A DNA stretch of 64,000 bases from contig NZ_JAUOEO010000001.1 of the NCBI RefSeq assembly GCF_030540825.1, positions 35,001-99,000 of the forward strand. The letters are read 5' to 3'. The notes beneath the pieces are model-generated. The model was given only the letters and a program-made list of their open reading frames with translations, searched no databases and was not told the origin of the DNA. This DNA comes from Flavivirga spongiicola (lineage in GTDB: Bacteria; Bacteroidota; Bacteroidia; Flavobacteriales; Flavobacteriaceae). Position 1 is the stretch's first letter. The number at the start of each line of letters is the position of its first letter. A program made the translations under genes and the position numbers. This document shows, piece by piece, positions 27,573 to 36,604 of the stretch.

Positions 27573-27734
27573 CCAAAAAAAAGAAAATTCCAAATTCAAA
27601 GATCCCGCTGAAAAGCAGGATTAGTTCAACTATCTGTTTTGAATGCATTGCTTTTGCTACTTTTCAAAACAGAGTTTCACTAATAAACAAATAAAAATGA
27701 GTAATTTTATCCTTTAATTTTATAATTAACTATT

Positions 27735-28238
27735 ATGGCTGTTAAGAATAACATCATCCTTAATCATAACGAAATCAATCATAAAATAAGACGTATTGCT
27801 TTTCAGATATATGAAAACAATGTCAATGAAAAAGAAGTTATTCTTGCTGGTATTGATAAAAATGGTTATGTATTTGCAAAAAAATTAAAAACTGTACTTC
27901 AAAAAATATCTGAGATAAATCCTGTACTATGTAAAGTAACTATTGATAAAAAGAATCCTTCTGCTGCTATTGAAACCTCTATTTCATCAGACGATTATAA
28001 GAACAAGTCTTTAGTACTGGTTGATGATGTTTTAAATTCCGGTACTACTTTGATTTATGGTGTTAGACATTTTTTAAATGTTCCACTTAAACAATTTAAA
28101 ACAGCCGTTTTGGTAAACAGAAACCATAAAAAATATCCTGTAAAAGCAGACTTTAAAGGAATTTCTTTATCTACTTCTCTACATGAACATGTACATGTGG
28201 TTTTGGAAGGCAAAGCTTTTGAAGCTGTTCTAGAATAA
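27735..28238 (+). CDS. Phosphoribosyltransferase family protein
   Basis: Type I PRTase fold of 167 residues with the PRPP-binding loop SLVLVDDVLNSGTTL (about 93-107). It resembles PyrR/hypoxanthine-type PRTases, and the group is common next to aroK in this family. The substrate is not determined. Its 3' end overlaps the convergent aroK by 9 bases. Confidence 0.88.
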   Translation: MAVKNNIILNHNEINHKIRRIAFQIYENNVNEKEVILAGIDKNGYVFAKKLKTVLQKISEINPVLCKVTIDKKNPSAAIETSISSDDYKNKSLVLVDDVLNSGTTLIYGVRHFLNVPLKQFKTAVLVNRNHKKYPVKADFKGISLSTSLHEHVHVVLEGKAFEAVLE

Positions 28239-28751
28239 TTGTAATACTAGTTCTTCAATAATATCTTCTTCTGTTTTGTTATCACTTGTTATAGTAACTT
28301 CAGATAAGCTATAAAATTGAGAACGTTCAAAAAGGTGTTTTCCAATAAACTCTGTAAATAATTCGTCTGTTTCAAGATGAGCAATTAGTGGGCGCTTACT
28401 CTTTTCTTTTTTTAGCCTTGTTACCAAAGTAGGTATTGAAGCTTTTAAATAAATACTCTTTACACCAACTTTACTTCTAATAAAATCCATATTATTACTA
28501 TAGCATGGCGTCCCCCCTCCTAGCGATAAAACTAATTTAGTTTTATTATCTAAAAGTTCTTTTAGATACAATGTTTCTATCTTTCTAAAATATATTTCGC
28601 CTTTAGATTTAAAAATGTCACTAACTAGTAATTGCTCTTTTTCTTCTATATAATCATCTAGATCTATAAAATCATAGTTTAATTTTTTTGCTAAAATTCT
28701 ACCTAAAGTCGACTTTCCTGAAGCCATATACCCAATTAAAACTACAATCAT
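28230..28751 (-). CDS. aroK: Shikimate kinase
   Basis: Phosphorylates shikimate at O3 in the chorismate pathway. 173 residues with Walker A GYMASGKST (7-15), substrate motif DFIDLDDYIE, FRKIE, and GGGTP, all as in AroK. Lid region RLKKEKSKRPLI is present. Normal length. Confidence 0.96.
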   Translation of the reverse strand: MIVVLIGYMASGKSTLGRILAKKLNYDFIDLDDYIEEKEQLLVSDIFKSKGEIYFRKIETLYLKELLDNKTKLVLSLGGGTPCYSNNMDFIRSKVGVKSIYLKASIPTLVTRLKKEKSKRPLIAHLETDELFTEFIGKHLFERSQFYSLSEVTITSDNKTEEDIIEELVLQLF

Positions 28752-28827
28752 TTTCTTGTTATAAATTGATTATTAAAAACATACGTTTTAGTGATGCAAA
28801 AAAACAAAAAAATCTTTAAAAAAAGTA

Positions 28828-28857
28828 TTGTTTAATTAATAAAACATTTTATATTTG
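28828..28857 (+). promoter_or_regulatory. tRNA-Lys promoter
   Basis: TTG at 28828-28830 and TATATTTG at 28850-28857 with N19, followed by CACCCGC as in the rrn promoters. Strong consensus match 34 bases upstream of the tRNA. Confidence 0.85.
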
Positions 28858-28891
28858 CACCCGCTAACAACAACGTTAGTATTGAAATAAT

Positions 28892-28964
28892 GACCTGGTA
28901 GCTCAGTTGGTAGAGCATCTCCCTTTTAAGGAGAGGGTCCTGGGTTCGAGCCCCAGCCCGGTCA
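28892..28964 (+). tRNA. tRNA-Lys (UUU)
   Basis: A 73-base cloverleaf: D arm GCTCAGTTGGTAGAGC, anticodon stem TCTCC/GGAGA around loop CTTTTAA (anticodon TTT), T arm CTGGG TTCGAGC CCCAG, discriminator A; CCA is not encoded. The acceptor stem GACCTGG/CCCGGTC has a T5-C68 mismatch. Its 3' end and downstream flank recur at 43536-43624, and a shorter 3' piece at 29126-29148. Confidence 0.95.
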
Positions 28965-29034
28965 CTTAAAATCAACCAAAAAGCCCTAAAACTTATGTTT
29001 ATGGGCTTTTTTCATTTTAATTACTTTCAATTGA
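28956..29034 (+). repeat. Left direct repeat: tRNA 3' end, terminator and flank
   Basis: GCCCGGTCACT at 28956-28966, then from 28977 to 29034 a stretch (AAAAAGCCC ... ATGTTTATGGGCTTTTTT ... TTAATTACTTTCAATTGA) nearly identical to 43567-43624. Candidate attachment-site repeat of an integrated element. Confidence 0.8.
28978..29013 (+). terminator. tRNA-Lys terminator
   Basis: AAAAAGCCC pairs with GGGCTTTTTT across an AT-rich loop, just after the tRNA. Confidence 0.75.
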
Positions 29035-29643
29035 CATAATTATTAGCATCAAAAAGGTGCGTTAATCGGTGCCTACATTTGTTAAACACAGGTTAACTTT
29101 TTAAATATCAGCTGTTTAAAATAGCGGTTCGAGCCCCTGTCCGGTCACTAAATAGGATATCATCCAAAATCAAAACCTTACTAATTATATGACTATCAAG
29201 GCTTTATAGTTTTTAGGCAATCATTTAATTTGATTCGATTTGGTTTTAAAGATTCACAAATCGTCAACATTTTGATTCGCTGAAAAAATGTTGACCACTA
29301 CTCTTGTAACTTACTGATTACATGAACAATAACCGATTTGACTTTCGTTTTACAAAATTGAAATGATTTATTGGATTCTATTCCATAGTTGAACTCACGG
29401 TGGGATGTTTAATTCCTCATTTTTAATGAGTTAAATTAATATGATTTCCTATAAGCATATTAATAACCCCAACATCTGCATTGTTTTTTTAGTTTTGAGA
29501 GTCATTAAATTGGCTTTGAGAAAAGATATAGTTTTGACTACCATCTAACCTTATCAATATATTAGCATAAATATCACAAACTACCTTTTTAAACTGAATA
29601 GCTAGACATCATGATTCCTTGCCGTTTTTTATGATATAGCACA
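29035..29643. other. Gene-free left arm of the island
   Basis: No intact gene. It holds a third tRNA 3'-end fragment (29126-29148) and a hairpin at 29263-29295 (GTCAACATTTT ... AAAAATGTTGAC). An integrase would be expected here in an intact element, but no recognisable recombinase sequence was found on either strand. Confidence 0.5.
29126..29148 (+). repeat. tRNA-Lys 3'-end fragment
   Basis: GGTTCGAGCCCC followed by TGTCCGGTCAC repeats the T loop and acceptor end of tRNA-Lys, about 180 bases downstream of the intact gene. It is consistent with a second, older integration scar. Confidence 0.7.
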
Positions 29644-30318
29644 TTAATTATCTTCCATAGACGCGGTAATAGCTATACACGTTACGGGTTTCATTTTTTT
29701 ATATTCAATTCCTATATAAGAAAAACCTGCTTCTTTTAGCTGAATTGCTATTTCTTTTGCTATCTTTTTTATTTGAGCCTCATTTTTCGCCTCATGAGGC
29801 TGATAAGTTAAAATAAAATCTCCGTGGGGTTCCAAAAGGCTATTTATTAGTATAAATTTTTTCACTGGATTGTTCCAAAACAAATGCACATTTGATAAGA
29901 ATATAGTATCAAACCAAGGTAATTCATTTATTATATCTTCTAATTCACAACAATATAACCTGACCTTGTTTTTATCAATATATTTTTTATTTAACTTACA
30001 GGCTTGTTTATGCATAATCTCTGAGTGGTCAACACCAAATACAAGTTGGGGGTCAGATTTTTCACAAATTCTATTGATAGCCAGACCAGAACCATAGCCA
30101 ATTTCTAAAATCGTTTCAAGTTCAATAGGGTTTACTTTTTCTATGGTATAGTTTATTCTTTCACTATTTTTTATGTTCATTAACTTTCCTATGAGGCTTC
30201 CTATATAGCCTGTTGGTTTTTGAAACTGTTGAAAAAAATACTTTTTAATTATCTTTTTGTTTCCTCCATTGTTTTCTCTTTTCAAAATTAGTTTTGAATT
30301 TATTCTCCCAATATTCAT
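29644..30318 (-). CDS. Class I SAM-dependent methyltransferase
   Basis: 224 residues with a Rossmann methyltransferase core: motif I ILEIGYGSGLAINRI (about 70-84), acidic loop VFGVDHSEIMHKQA, and post-motif LPWFDTIFLSNVHLFW. The substrate is unknown; the closest pattern is small-molecule or quinone-type methyltransferases. It starts 156 bases after the AraC-type gene on the same strand. Confidence 0.85.
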   Translation of the reverse strand: MNIGRINSKLILKRENNGGNKKIIKKYFFQQFQKPTGYIGSLIGKLMNIKNSERINYTIEKVNPIELETILEIGYGSGLAINRICEKSDPQLVFGVDHSEIMHKQACKLNKKYIDKNKVRLYCCELEDIINELPWFDTIFLSNVHLFWNNPVKKFILINSLLEPHGDFILTYQPHEAKNEAQIKKIAKEIAIQLKEAGFSYIGIEYKKMKPVTCIAITASMEDN

Positions 30319-30474
30319 AGAATTGATGATATCTTATACATGCATTACTATATTCTCTTTGATTCTCTTTGATCTGAAGTCTTATGATATTGTTTACTCA
30401 AAGCTAATAAGAATACTGGCTCAAAAATGCTCATTTACAATTTTTGAATACTCAAATAATAGAAAAGTAATACT

Positions 30475-31485
30475 TTAATTCTTTCGCTTTTCGAGAATAA
30501 GAATTTCATTTGGTGTATTTCCAAATTGTTTCTTAAAAGCATCAATAAAGTGGCTAATATTAGAATACCCTATTTCATAGCCAACTTGTGTAACCGTATG
30601 CCTGCAAGTACGTAAAAGTTCCAGTGCATACAACATTCGCTCTTTTTGAAAATCCTGATAGGGAGATAAACCAAACACTTTCTTATAACTTTTCTGAAAT
30701 TTACTCTCACTCATGTTGGCCTTTGAAGCCAATAGGGAAACAGATGAAAAATTAGAAAGGTCTTTTAGCATTTCTTTCCTTACTTCAAACAGATGCTCTA
30801 CATCTAAAATGTTCAAATCAAAGCGTTCATTGCCAAGTTTTCTATTTTCCAATCTATCAAAGAAGAGCGTAAGAGCCTCTAAGGTTTTAGCCTTAAGGTA
30901 GTTTATATGTGTAGGTGATTTAAATGAATGCTCTAATAAGTTTGTTAAAATAGATTTAAGCGTATAATCGAAAGATTCAAAAAAATAAAAAGGTATTTGT
31001 TGATTAATTTGTTGGCTTATTGTTAAACTCCGAAAGCCAATAAATATTTTATTGAGCCACTTCTTTGAAACCGTAATGGTTAACAACGTTAATGACTGGG
31101 TTTTTGGAAAATGGATACGACTTCCTATTTGCGGAGAGGCAAAGAAAATACCATAAGGAGATTCTAGATTGGTATTAAGAGCTTGAGCATCTACCGTTTG
31201 AAACACTTCACTTTCAGAAGCATAGAAAATAATGGGATAATATTCACTATCGTTTACTGCTGTTCTAACAGCAATAACAGGTTTACTTAACTTTCCCTGA
31301 ATGATAGTGACAGCCAACCCTTCCTCAATTTCATATTGTACTATACTTCCAATTCCCAAAGGTCTAGGAAATTCAATACTATTATCAACTATATCCTGAC
31401 CAAACTGTTTACTTATATTTTTAAGCCATTCGGAAGGATGGTTTGATGAAAAAAAAAGTTCTAATGCGTGTCCTTTATATGCCAT
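30475..31485 (-). CDS. AraC family transcriptional regulator
   Basis: 336 residues with a C-terminal double helix-turn-helix (about 235-332: VSLLASKANMSESKFQKSYK, VTQVGYEIGYSNISHFIDAFKKQFG). The N-terminal 220 residues form a cupin-like or unclassified sensor region. It probably controls the adjacent methyltransferase gene (inference from neighbourhood). Confidence 0.9.
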   Translation of the reverse strand: MAYKGHALELFFSSNHPSEWLKNISKQFGQDIVDNSIEFPRPLGIGSIVQYEIEEGLAVTIIQGKLSKPVIAVRTAVNDSEYYPIIFYASESEVFQTVDAQALNTNLESPYGIFFASPQIGSRIHFPKTQSLTLLTITVSKKWLNKIFIGFRSLTISQQINQQIPFYFFESFDYTLKSILTNLLEHSFKSPTHINYLKAKTLEALTLFFDRLENRKLGNERFDLNILDVEHLFEVRKEMLKDLSNFSSVSLLASKANMSESKFQKSYKKVFGLSPYQDFQKERMLYALELLRTCRHTVTQVGYEIGYSNISHFIDAFKKQFGNTPNEILILEKRKN

Positions 31486-31614
31486 AATATAGATTGTAAA
31501 AATATTAAAAATTGTATCTAAATCCGTATCAATTATTACAAATAATAGGACAATTTGAATTTTAAAAAACGATCCTTCCCGTAGAAGTTAAAAACTCATG
31601 ATTACTAAAACTGT

Positions 31615-31990
31615 TTAGTAACCTACGCTCCAATTGTAACTTAAGTCGATTAATGTAATCGCCATTTTGGTCCTTGAATCAGCGCAAAATTTCCACCCAT
31701 ATTTATTTTTCCTGCATACAAAACTACCCCTTGAGGTTGAAGAATTTATTTTAGTTCCTTTCTTTGCAAAAATATCGACACCTTTGTGAGTGACAGACTT
31801 TCCCTAAGGGTAATACCAAAATGATTTTGAATTATAATCAGATTTATTAGCTCCCTTAACAGGCATTTTCAAATTCTGTGGGATTAAAAAACCAATAATA
31901 AGAATTGTTAATACTCCTAAATAATATTTTTCTTTTTCTTTTAAAATCTGATTTTTAAATGCAGGTAGTAGTTTGTGTATGGCATTGTAG
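31615..31990 (-). pseudogene. M23 metallopeptidase, decayed
   Basis: The frame gives a membrane segment (YYLGVLTILIIGFLIPQNLK), then NSKSFWYYP, an in-frame TAG where the family has Trp (PWGKS), then VTHKGVDIFAKKGTKIN carrying the M23 H-x3-D metal motif. Beyond about 31760 it drifts out of frame, and it ends with VGY and a stop at 31615-31617. A TGG to TAG nonsense change plus frameshifts make it non-functional. Confidence 0.7.
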
Positions 31991-32011
31991 TATCGCGTAG
32001 GGTGTTATGCA

Positions 32012-32926
32012 CTATACACCTTTTTTGTTAGCTGCTGCAATTAAGATATTATTATTTAATTCATACAATTTACAAAGGTCATTCATTTTTTTACGGAAGG
32101 CTACTTGATAATAATTTGGCATTTGGGTATTATTTGCTGTAAAAAACTTTTCATATTTTTCTATTAGTTCTGGATAGTGTTTTTTTATAGCATTCAACAT
32201 CAATGTTTTACTATCAGCTTTTCCATTCCCAAATAAAGTGATAGTCGCTGGAAAAATGTAGTCAATGCCAATCTTTTTGAACAAGGAAAATGATTGATGT
32301 AATTGTTCTGACGTGTCTGATATATATGGAATTAATGGCATCAAACTCACTCCTGTAAAGAATCCTTGATTGATGGTGTTTTGTAAGGTTAATAATCTTT
32401 TGGAAGGTAAAGTTGCTCCTGGTTCAAAAATCTTTGCGACTTCATCTTGTATTGTTGAGAACGAAAAACTAATGATTACTCCTTTTTTTAATTGGGGCAA
32501 ATCTGATGGTAGTATAGCGTCTCTTTCTATTTCTTTCAATAGTTCAAAATCACGTACTATCATATCTGACTTTGTAATAATATGAACTGGAAACTTGTGC
32601 TTATGAATTACTTCTAAAGCCTGCTGTGTCAACCTATATTTTTTCTCAATTTGAAGATATGGGTCGGTAACTGAGGAAAGTACTATGATTCCATATTGCT
32701 TTTTCTTCGCTCGGTTTGCTAATTGCTTATCCAATAATTCTATAGCGTTGGTCTTAACTGACAAACTTTGTTCTAAGTTAAAGCCATACTTGCTTCCTCT
32801 TATATAACAATACAGGCAATTAAATGAGCAACTGCTATACGGGTTGAAGGTATAGTCGTCTAGAAACCATTTGTCTCTTTTCTTTGTCTTGTTTAAGACG
32901 GATTTAACCTGAATTTCTTTTGTCAT
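32012..32926 (-). CDS. SPL-family radical SAM protein
   Basis: 304 residues from 32926 (MTKEIQVKSVLNKTKK). The radical SAM cluster motif CSFNCLYC lies near residue 30, within FNPYSSCSFNCLYCYIRG, typical of spore-photoproduct-lyase-like/Rv2578c-family proteins. Other family blocks are VSSVTDPYLQIEKKYRLTQ and ISFSFSTIQDEVAKIFEPGA. The reaction is unproven; a DNA-repair role is suggested by the family and by the AlkD-like gene whose 3' end overlaps it by 23 bases. Confidence 0.87.
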   Translation of the reverse strand: MTKEIQVKSVLNKTKKRDKWFLDDYTFNPYSSCSFNCLYCYIRGSKYGFNLEQSLSVKTNAIELLDKQLANRAKKKQYGIIVLSSVTDPYLQIEKKYRLTQQALEVIHKHKFPVHIITKSDMIVRDFELLKEIERDAILPSDLPQLKKGVIISFSFSTIQDEVAKIFEPGATLPSKRLLTLQNTINQGFFTGVSLMPLIPYISDTSEQLHQSFSLFKKIGIDYIFPATITLFGNGKADSKTLMLNAIKKHYPELIEKYEKFFTANNTQMPNYYQVAFRKKMNDLCKLYELNNNILIAAANKKGV

Positions 32927-33632
32927 AATTATGTCTTTCAAGACCAATAATGATTTTTCTTCGAAACCAATTGGCTACTTTTTCTTGATTGTGAATTTCC
33001 GCATGGTATTGTTCAATAACATCAGGGTGAAATCTTGCTGTAGTTTTTGCTGCCCAACCAACTCCTTGTCGTATTTCTTTTTCTTGGGTGTTTGCCATTG
33101 AAATAAGAATTAAAAATACAGTGGCTACATGTTGCTTGTCCAATCCTTTTCTAACGGCATTATGCACTCCTGCTCCTAATGATCGTATAACCCATTTTTT
33201 CGGGTGATTTGAAAGTTTTGTCATCACAGGAATGGTTTTTTTCGGGTAGTGTCGCAGCGCATAACCGTAAGTTCTTTCGCCTATTATATCACATACATAC
33301 CAAATATCGGCTTTTGAAGTGTATTCAGTGGTTTTGTCTAGGGATTCCTCAAAATGATCTTCAAGTCTATTTTGTAGTATAATCCCAAGGATAACATTGC
33401 CTCCCTCTGTCTTTAAAGCTTCTATTTTATCGCATAACAGAATTTGCTCATTTTCTTTTATTTCTCGTGACAACTCATGTGCACAGAATTCAAGTAGAGG
33501 AAATTTCACTTTCCTGTTTAATATTTGGTTACTTAGCTCTGCTAAACAAGCTGTGATTCCTTTTTGGTGATATGCTTGTATGCAGTTGCTTAGGTATATC
33601 TTTATTTCGCTTTTTCTGGTTACTATGTTCAT
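32904..33632 (-). CDS. AlkD-like HEAT-repeat protein
   Basis: 242 residues of alpha-helical HEAT-like repeats resembling the DNA alkylation repair (AlkD) family: DIWYVCDIIGERTYGYALR, PKKWVIRSLGAGVHNAVRKG, EIRQGVGWAAKTTARFHPDV. AlkD enzymes excise bulky alkylated bases. Whether the catalytic residues are kept was not checked. It lies 11 bases after the next gene upstream and overlaps the radical SAM gene, so the two are co-transcribed. Confidence 0.75.
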   Translation of the reverse strand: MNIVTRKSEIKIYLSNCIQAYHQKGITACLAELSNQILNRKVKFPLLEFCAHELSREIKENEQILLCDKIEALKTEGGNVILGIILQNRLEDHFEESLDKTTEYTSKADIWYVCDIIGERTYGYALRHYPKKTIPVMTKLSNHPKKWVIRSLGAGVHNAVRKGLDKQHVATVFLILISMANTQEKEIRQGVGWAAKTTARFHPDVIEQYHAEIHNQEKVANWFRRKIIIGLERHNYDKRNSG

Positions 33633-33643
33633 TTTTGACGGGC

Positions 33644-34114
33644 TTATTTAAGTAGGTCTTTCATTGGTGTTCTTCGTTCTGAAAATTCCTCATCAGTTTC
33701 CCAAATGGTAGGGTAATATTCAAAGAGACGTAGTGAATATTCAAATTCTATGGTTTCTCCTGTGTCTAGTTTTTCTCTACCTAGTAAGTAATAGGTTTCT
33801 CCGACATGGTTGTTGAAGTATCGTTTTGCTTTTGTGAACGTTATGGTGTCTCCAATGTTGTATTTTTTGAGGAGGGTTGTGTCTTCTTCTGAAAAGGAAT
33901 CAACATAATAATCACTGTATCTGTTTGCGAGATTAGGGTTTTGGTATAGTGCTACTGGTCGTGTGACAATAAAGGGATTGTTTAAATAGTTTTTGAAGCG
34001 TGGGTTTTGGGAGATATCTGTGGTTGACTCATAAAGTATAAACCAAAGGAATAGACCAATTAATACAAGTGCTGTAGTTAATATAGCCAATATAATTATT
34101 GTGGATTTCTTCAT
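33644..34114 (-). CDS. Hypothetical membrane-anchored protein
   Basis: 156 residues: one N-terminal membrane segment (IIILAILTTALVLIGLFLWFIL), then a soluble domain with many Tyr and acidic residues (NRYSDYYVDSFSEEDTTLLK). No family recognised. It overlaps the preceding gene by 4 bases (ATGA type), so the two are translationally coupled. Confidence 0.7.
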   Translation of the reverse strand: MKKSTIIILAILTTALVLIGLFLWFILYESTTDISQNPRFKNYLNNPFIVTRPVALYQNPNLANRYSDYYVDSFSEEDTTLLKKYNIGDTITFTKAKRYFNNHVGETYYLLGREKLDTGETIEFEYSLRLFEYYPTIWETDEEFSERRTPMKDLLK

Positions 34115-34911
34115 AATTTATTATCGTTGTTAAGTGGCGTTTTCTTTTTTAATTCAAAAAGTCTGGCTTTCCCATACCAAACTATTTTTTCATCCATATC
34201 CCACTTTATTTCAATATTTCTATACATTGTACTTTCTGTAGAGTTACTGCTAATATAATTTAACATTTTGCCATTTTTATCTTTTAAAATTATTGTTGCC
34301 ATATTATCACTTCCTCCCCCAGGCATTGCAAAAGGCATTTGTTCCTCATATAACTCAAGTTTGAATTGTTTATCAGGATTCCATACGGTCTTCATTAAAG
34401 TTATGTTGTCCTGTTTGCTATCATAACAGGAACTGAACTCTTTACTACCTACTAATTTAGTATTCTTATAAAATTTCCATTCTCCACATGGGCAATCTGA
34501 AAATTCGCCAACTCTTTTAAGTATTGATTCTTGAATTAATTGTCCTTTTCTATATTTTTTGATCTTTTTAATTAATAAGAGAGAGTCACAATTAGATTTT
34601 TGACCTAATTGAAAGGCTTCATTTTTTATTATTGAATGAATTTCAGCTCCATTTTGAGTATATAATGTATCTTGTTTTATTGATATTAAACACTTGTTTA
34701 CTCTACCTGTATATTTAATTGAGATTATTTTTCCTTTCCAATACCCAACTTTTTTATAGGTTGAATCATTAATCGTAAATTTTATTTCTCTAATTTCATT
34801 TATATCATACTTGTTTAAAGCATTATGCCAGTACAGCGTATCTGTTTTTTGGGAAAACCCTTGCATGAATGAATTGCACAAAAAGAAAATCAATATTGCT
34901 CTATATCTCAT
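34111..34911 (-). CDS. Hypothetical exported protein
   Basis: 266 residues with a signal peptide (to about 20, FMQGFSQ). The centre holds CPCGEWKFYKNTKLVGSKEF, like the G-x-W-x-x-Y repeats of MORN-type or toxin-antidote proteins. No catalytic motif seen. Coupled to the membrane protein downstream. Confidence 0.65.
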   Translation of the reverse strand: MRYRAILIFFLCNSFMQGFSQKTDTLYWHNALNKYDINEIREIKFTINDSTYKKVGYWKGKIISIKYTGRVNKCLISIKQDTLYTQNGAEIHSIIKNEAFQLGQKSNCDSLLLIKKIKKYRKGQLIQESILKRVGEFSDCPCGEWKFYKNTKLVGSKEFSSCYDSKQDNITLMKTVWNPDKQFKLELYEEQMPFAMPGGGSDNMATIILKDKNGKMLNYISSNSTESTMYRNIEIKWDMDEKIVWYGKARLFELKKKTPLNNDNKL

Positions 34912-34924
34912 ATTTATTTAAAAT

Positions 34925-35485
34925 TTATGCATTACAGATATCTTTTATTGTTAAAATTTCAATTTCTTTTAGTATTCCTTTTAATAAGGATGGTCCAAAA
35001 ATCTTATGAAATGGACGGATTGGTAAAAAATAAAGTTTCCCGAACCAATTTTTAAATTCAACTACGATTGTGAGAGTAAGTCTTTTTTTTGTATGTTGAA
35101 TTTTGTCCATTTCAGAATACAATGAAACTCTAAAATTTAAATGACTATCGTCTTCTCCTAAAATTACTTCCTTGTTATTTCTAAAAATCACTTTAAAAAG
35201 TCCTATTTGTTCTCCTTGCTCACATTTAAAATTGGTTAACTGTTTTTCTTGGACCTTTATATTCCCTACCTTCTTAATCCCAAATATCCCAACAACTTTG
35301 TCTCGAAATATTATTAATAGGTTAATCCATTTGGGTATGCTTCCAAAAAAAGCCCTTCCAACATCAGCTGATGTTATTAAATTATTACAATCTCTATAAC
35401 ACCCTTGGAAACTGCTAACATAATCGTGTGTGTGTTTTGAAATATTTAATATTGAATCTGCTGGAATTTTCATTTTAGAATGCAT
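34925..35485 (-). CDS. DUF2867-like protein
   Basis: 186 residues. The pattern RAFFGSIPKWINLLIIFRDK, GLFKVIFRNNKEVILGEDDSHLNFRVSLYS and NWFGKLYFLPIRPFHK matches the DUF2867 family, whose function is unknown. No signal peptide. It could start at the second Met (MKIPADSI). Confidence 0.7.
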   Translation of the reverse strand: MHSKMKIPADSILNISKHTHDYVSSFQGCYRDCNNLITSADVGRAFFGSIPKWINLLIIFRDKVVGIFGIKKVGNIKVQEKQLTNFKCEQGEQIGLFKVIFRNNKEVILGEDDSHLNFRVSLYSEMDKIQHTKKRLTLTIVVEFKNWFGKLYFLPIRPFHKIFGPSLLKGILKEIEILTIKDICNA

Positions 35486-35501
35486 TGCTTTTTATTCTCT
35501 T

Positions 35502-36137
35502 TCATTCTTTAAACTTCTTTATCACTTTTTCTACTCGTTTTCTTTTGGTTTCTTTCTCAATGTCATGAAGTCTAGAATTAAGTGTTTTTATAAAAAGTGC
35601 CTTGTTTTTCTCATTAATTACAGGTATTACTCTTTCAGCATACATTGGAAGTTGATTAGTAGGGCTTTTTAAAAGTTGTTCCATTAGTAGATTAAAAGCA
35701 TCTTTTGAGTATTTTTTAATTGCACACAATTTTATTAAAATATTTACTACATGGTCTTTGGTAATAACAGATCCTCTGTCGGCAGCAAAAAGAATGACCG
35801 GAAGTGCATCATATATTGCTTTTGGTCGTTCGTTTACAATGGTACCAAGAGCTGTCATTGCTCCCCATTGAAGTCGGTTGTTTTTATGGTCTAATAGCTC
35901 CATAAATTCATCGATATAATCAGCTATAAGCTTTGGTGCTCGTTCTCCAATTTCATAAAGCACTTTAATACAATCATTTTGTATTGCTTTTTTGTTGGAT
36001 AGGTTTTTAACCAATTCTTTAACAGCCTTTTTATCTGCGGTCTGTATAATTTCTTCTGCCAATTCTATATTAGGGACCTCATCTCTACTGTCTAATGAGG
36101 ATGCTAGTTTGTCAATAATATTTAGTTTTTTTTCCAT
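35502..36137 (-). CDS. HEAT-repeat protein
   Basis: 211 residues, all alpha-helical, with HEAT-like units (AIQNDCIKVLYEIGERAPKL, NRLQWGAMTALGTIVNERP, KDHVVNILIKLCAIKKYSK). Ends with a basic tail. Probably a protein-protein or nucleic-acid scaffold; function unknown. First gene of the run towards 32012. Confidence 0.75.
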   Translation of the reverse strand: MEKKLNIIDKLASSLDSRDEVPNIELAEEIIQTADKKAVKELVKNLSNKKAIQNDCIKVLYEIGERAPKLIADYIDEFMELLDHKNNRLQWGAMTALGTIVNERPKAIYDALPVILFAADRGSVITKDHVVNILIKLCAIKKYSKDAFNLLMEQLLKSPTNQLPMYAERVIPVINEKNKALFIKTLNSRLHDIEKETKRKRVEKVIKKFKE

Positions 36138-36310
36138 CTTTCTAGTTTAGGTGTTTTTTTAGCGAATGAATTTGCAAAGAGAGACATAAAAAACCCCATA
36201 CTTTTCATTTTTTATTTCTCTTTCAAGTATAAATATTCAGAAGGTTTAATAAATACATAATAAATGCCTAGCAATAATTTCCAACCTGATAAATTAGAAC
36301 CTACCTCTAG

Positions 36311-36528
36311 TTATGTAGTTTCATTTTCTCTACTAATAATTTTAAGAGGCTTTGTTTTACACCAATCAATTTTCACATATATTTTGTTCTCTTTTAAATC
36401 GACTTCAAAAGTTTTAGTTTTTCCATCATTAATTGTGTCAACTTTTTTTTGTTAATATAAATTCCAATTGCCCTTGCCTTATTAGTATATTGGTTTGTTC
36501 TATTAATTTCTATTACTGGTTTGCACAT
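36311..36528 (-). pseudogene. Small hypothetical gene broken in a poly-A run
   Basis: From an ATG at 36528 the frame reads MCKPVIEINRTNQYTNKARA and IGIYINKKK, then an eight-A run (36443-36450 on the minus strand) shifts the frame. The next frame continues VDTINDGKTKTFEVDLKEN and IYVKIDWCKTKPLKI to a stop at 36311. The combined protein (about 72 residues) resembles a small family common in Flavobacteriia. It could be real decay, slippage or an assembly error. Confidence 0.55.
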
Positions 36529-36604
36529 TTTAAAAAGATTTATCTTTGTAAGCTAGTTCATTCATCAAATGAATTGTTCTTTATAGGGAATGAGAAACAT
36601 AGTC

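Noticed and set aside
29160..29643. Degraded integrase next to tRNA-Lys
   Set aside because: Expected there, but no recombinase motif could be read in any frame.
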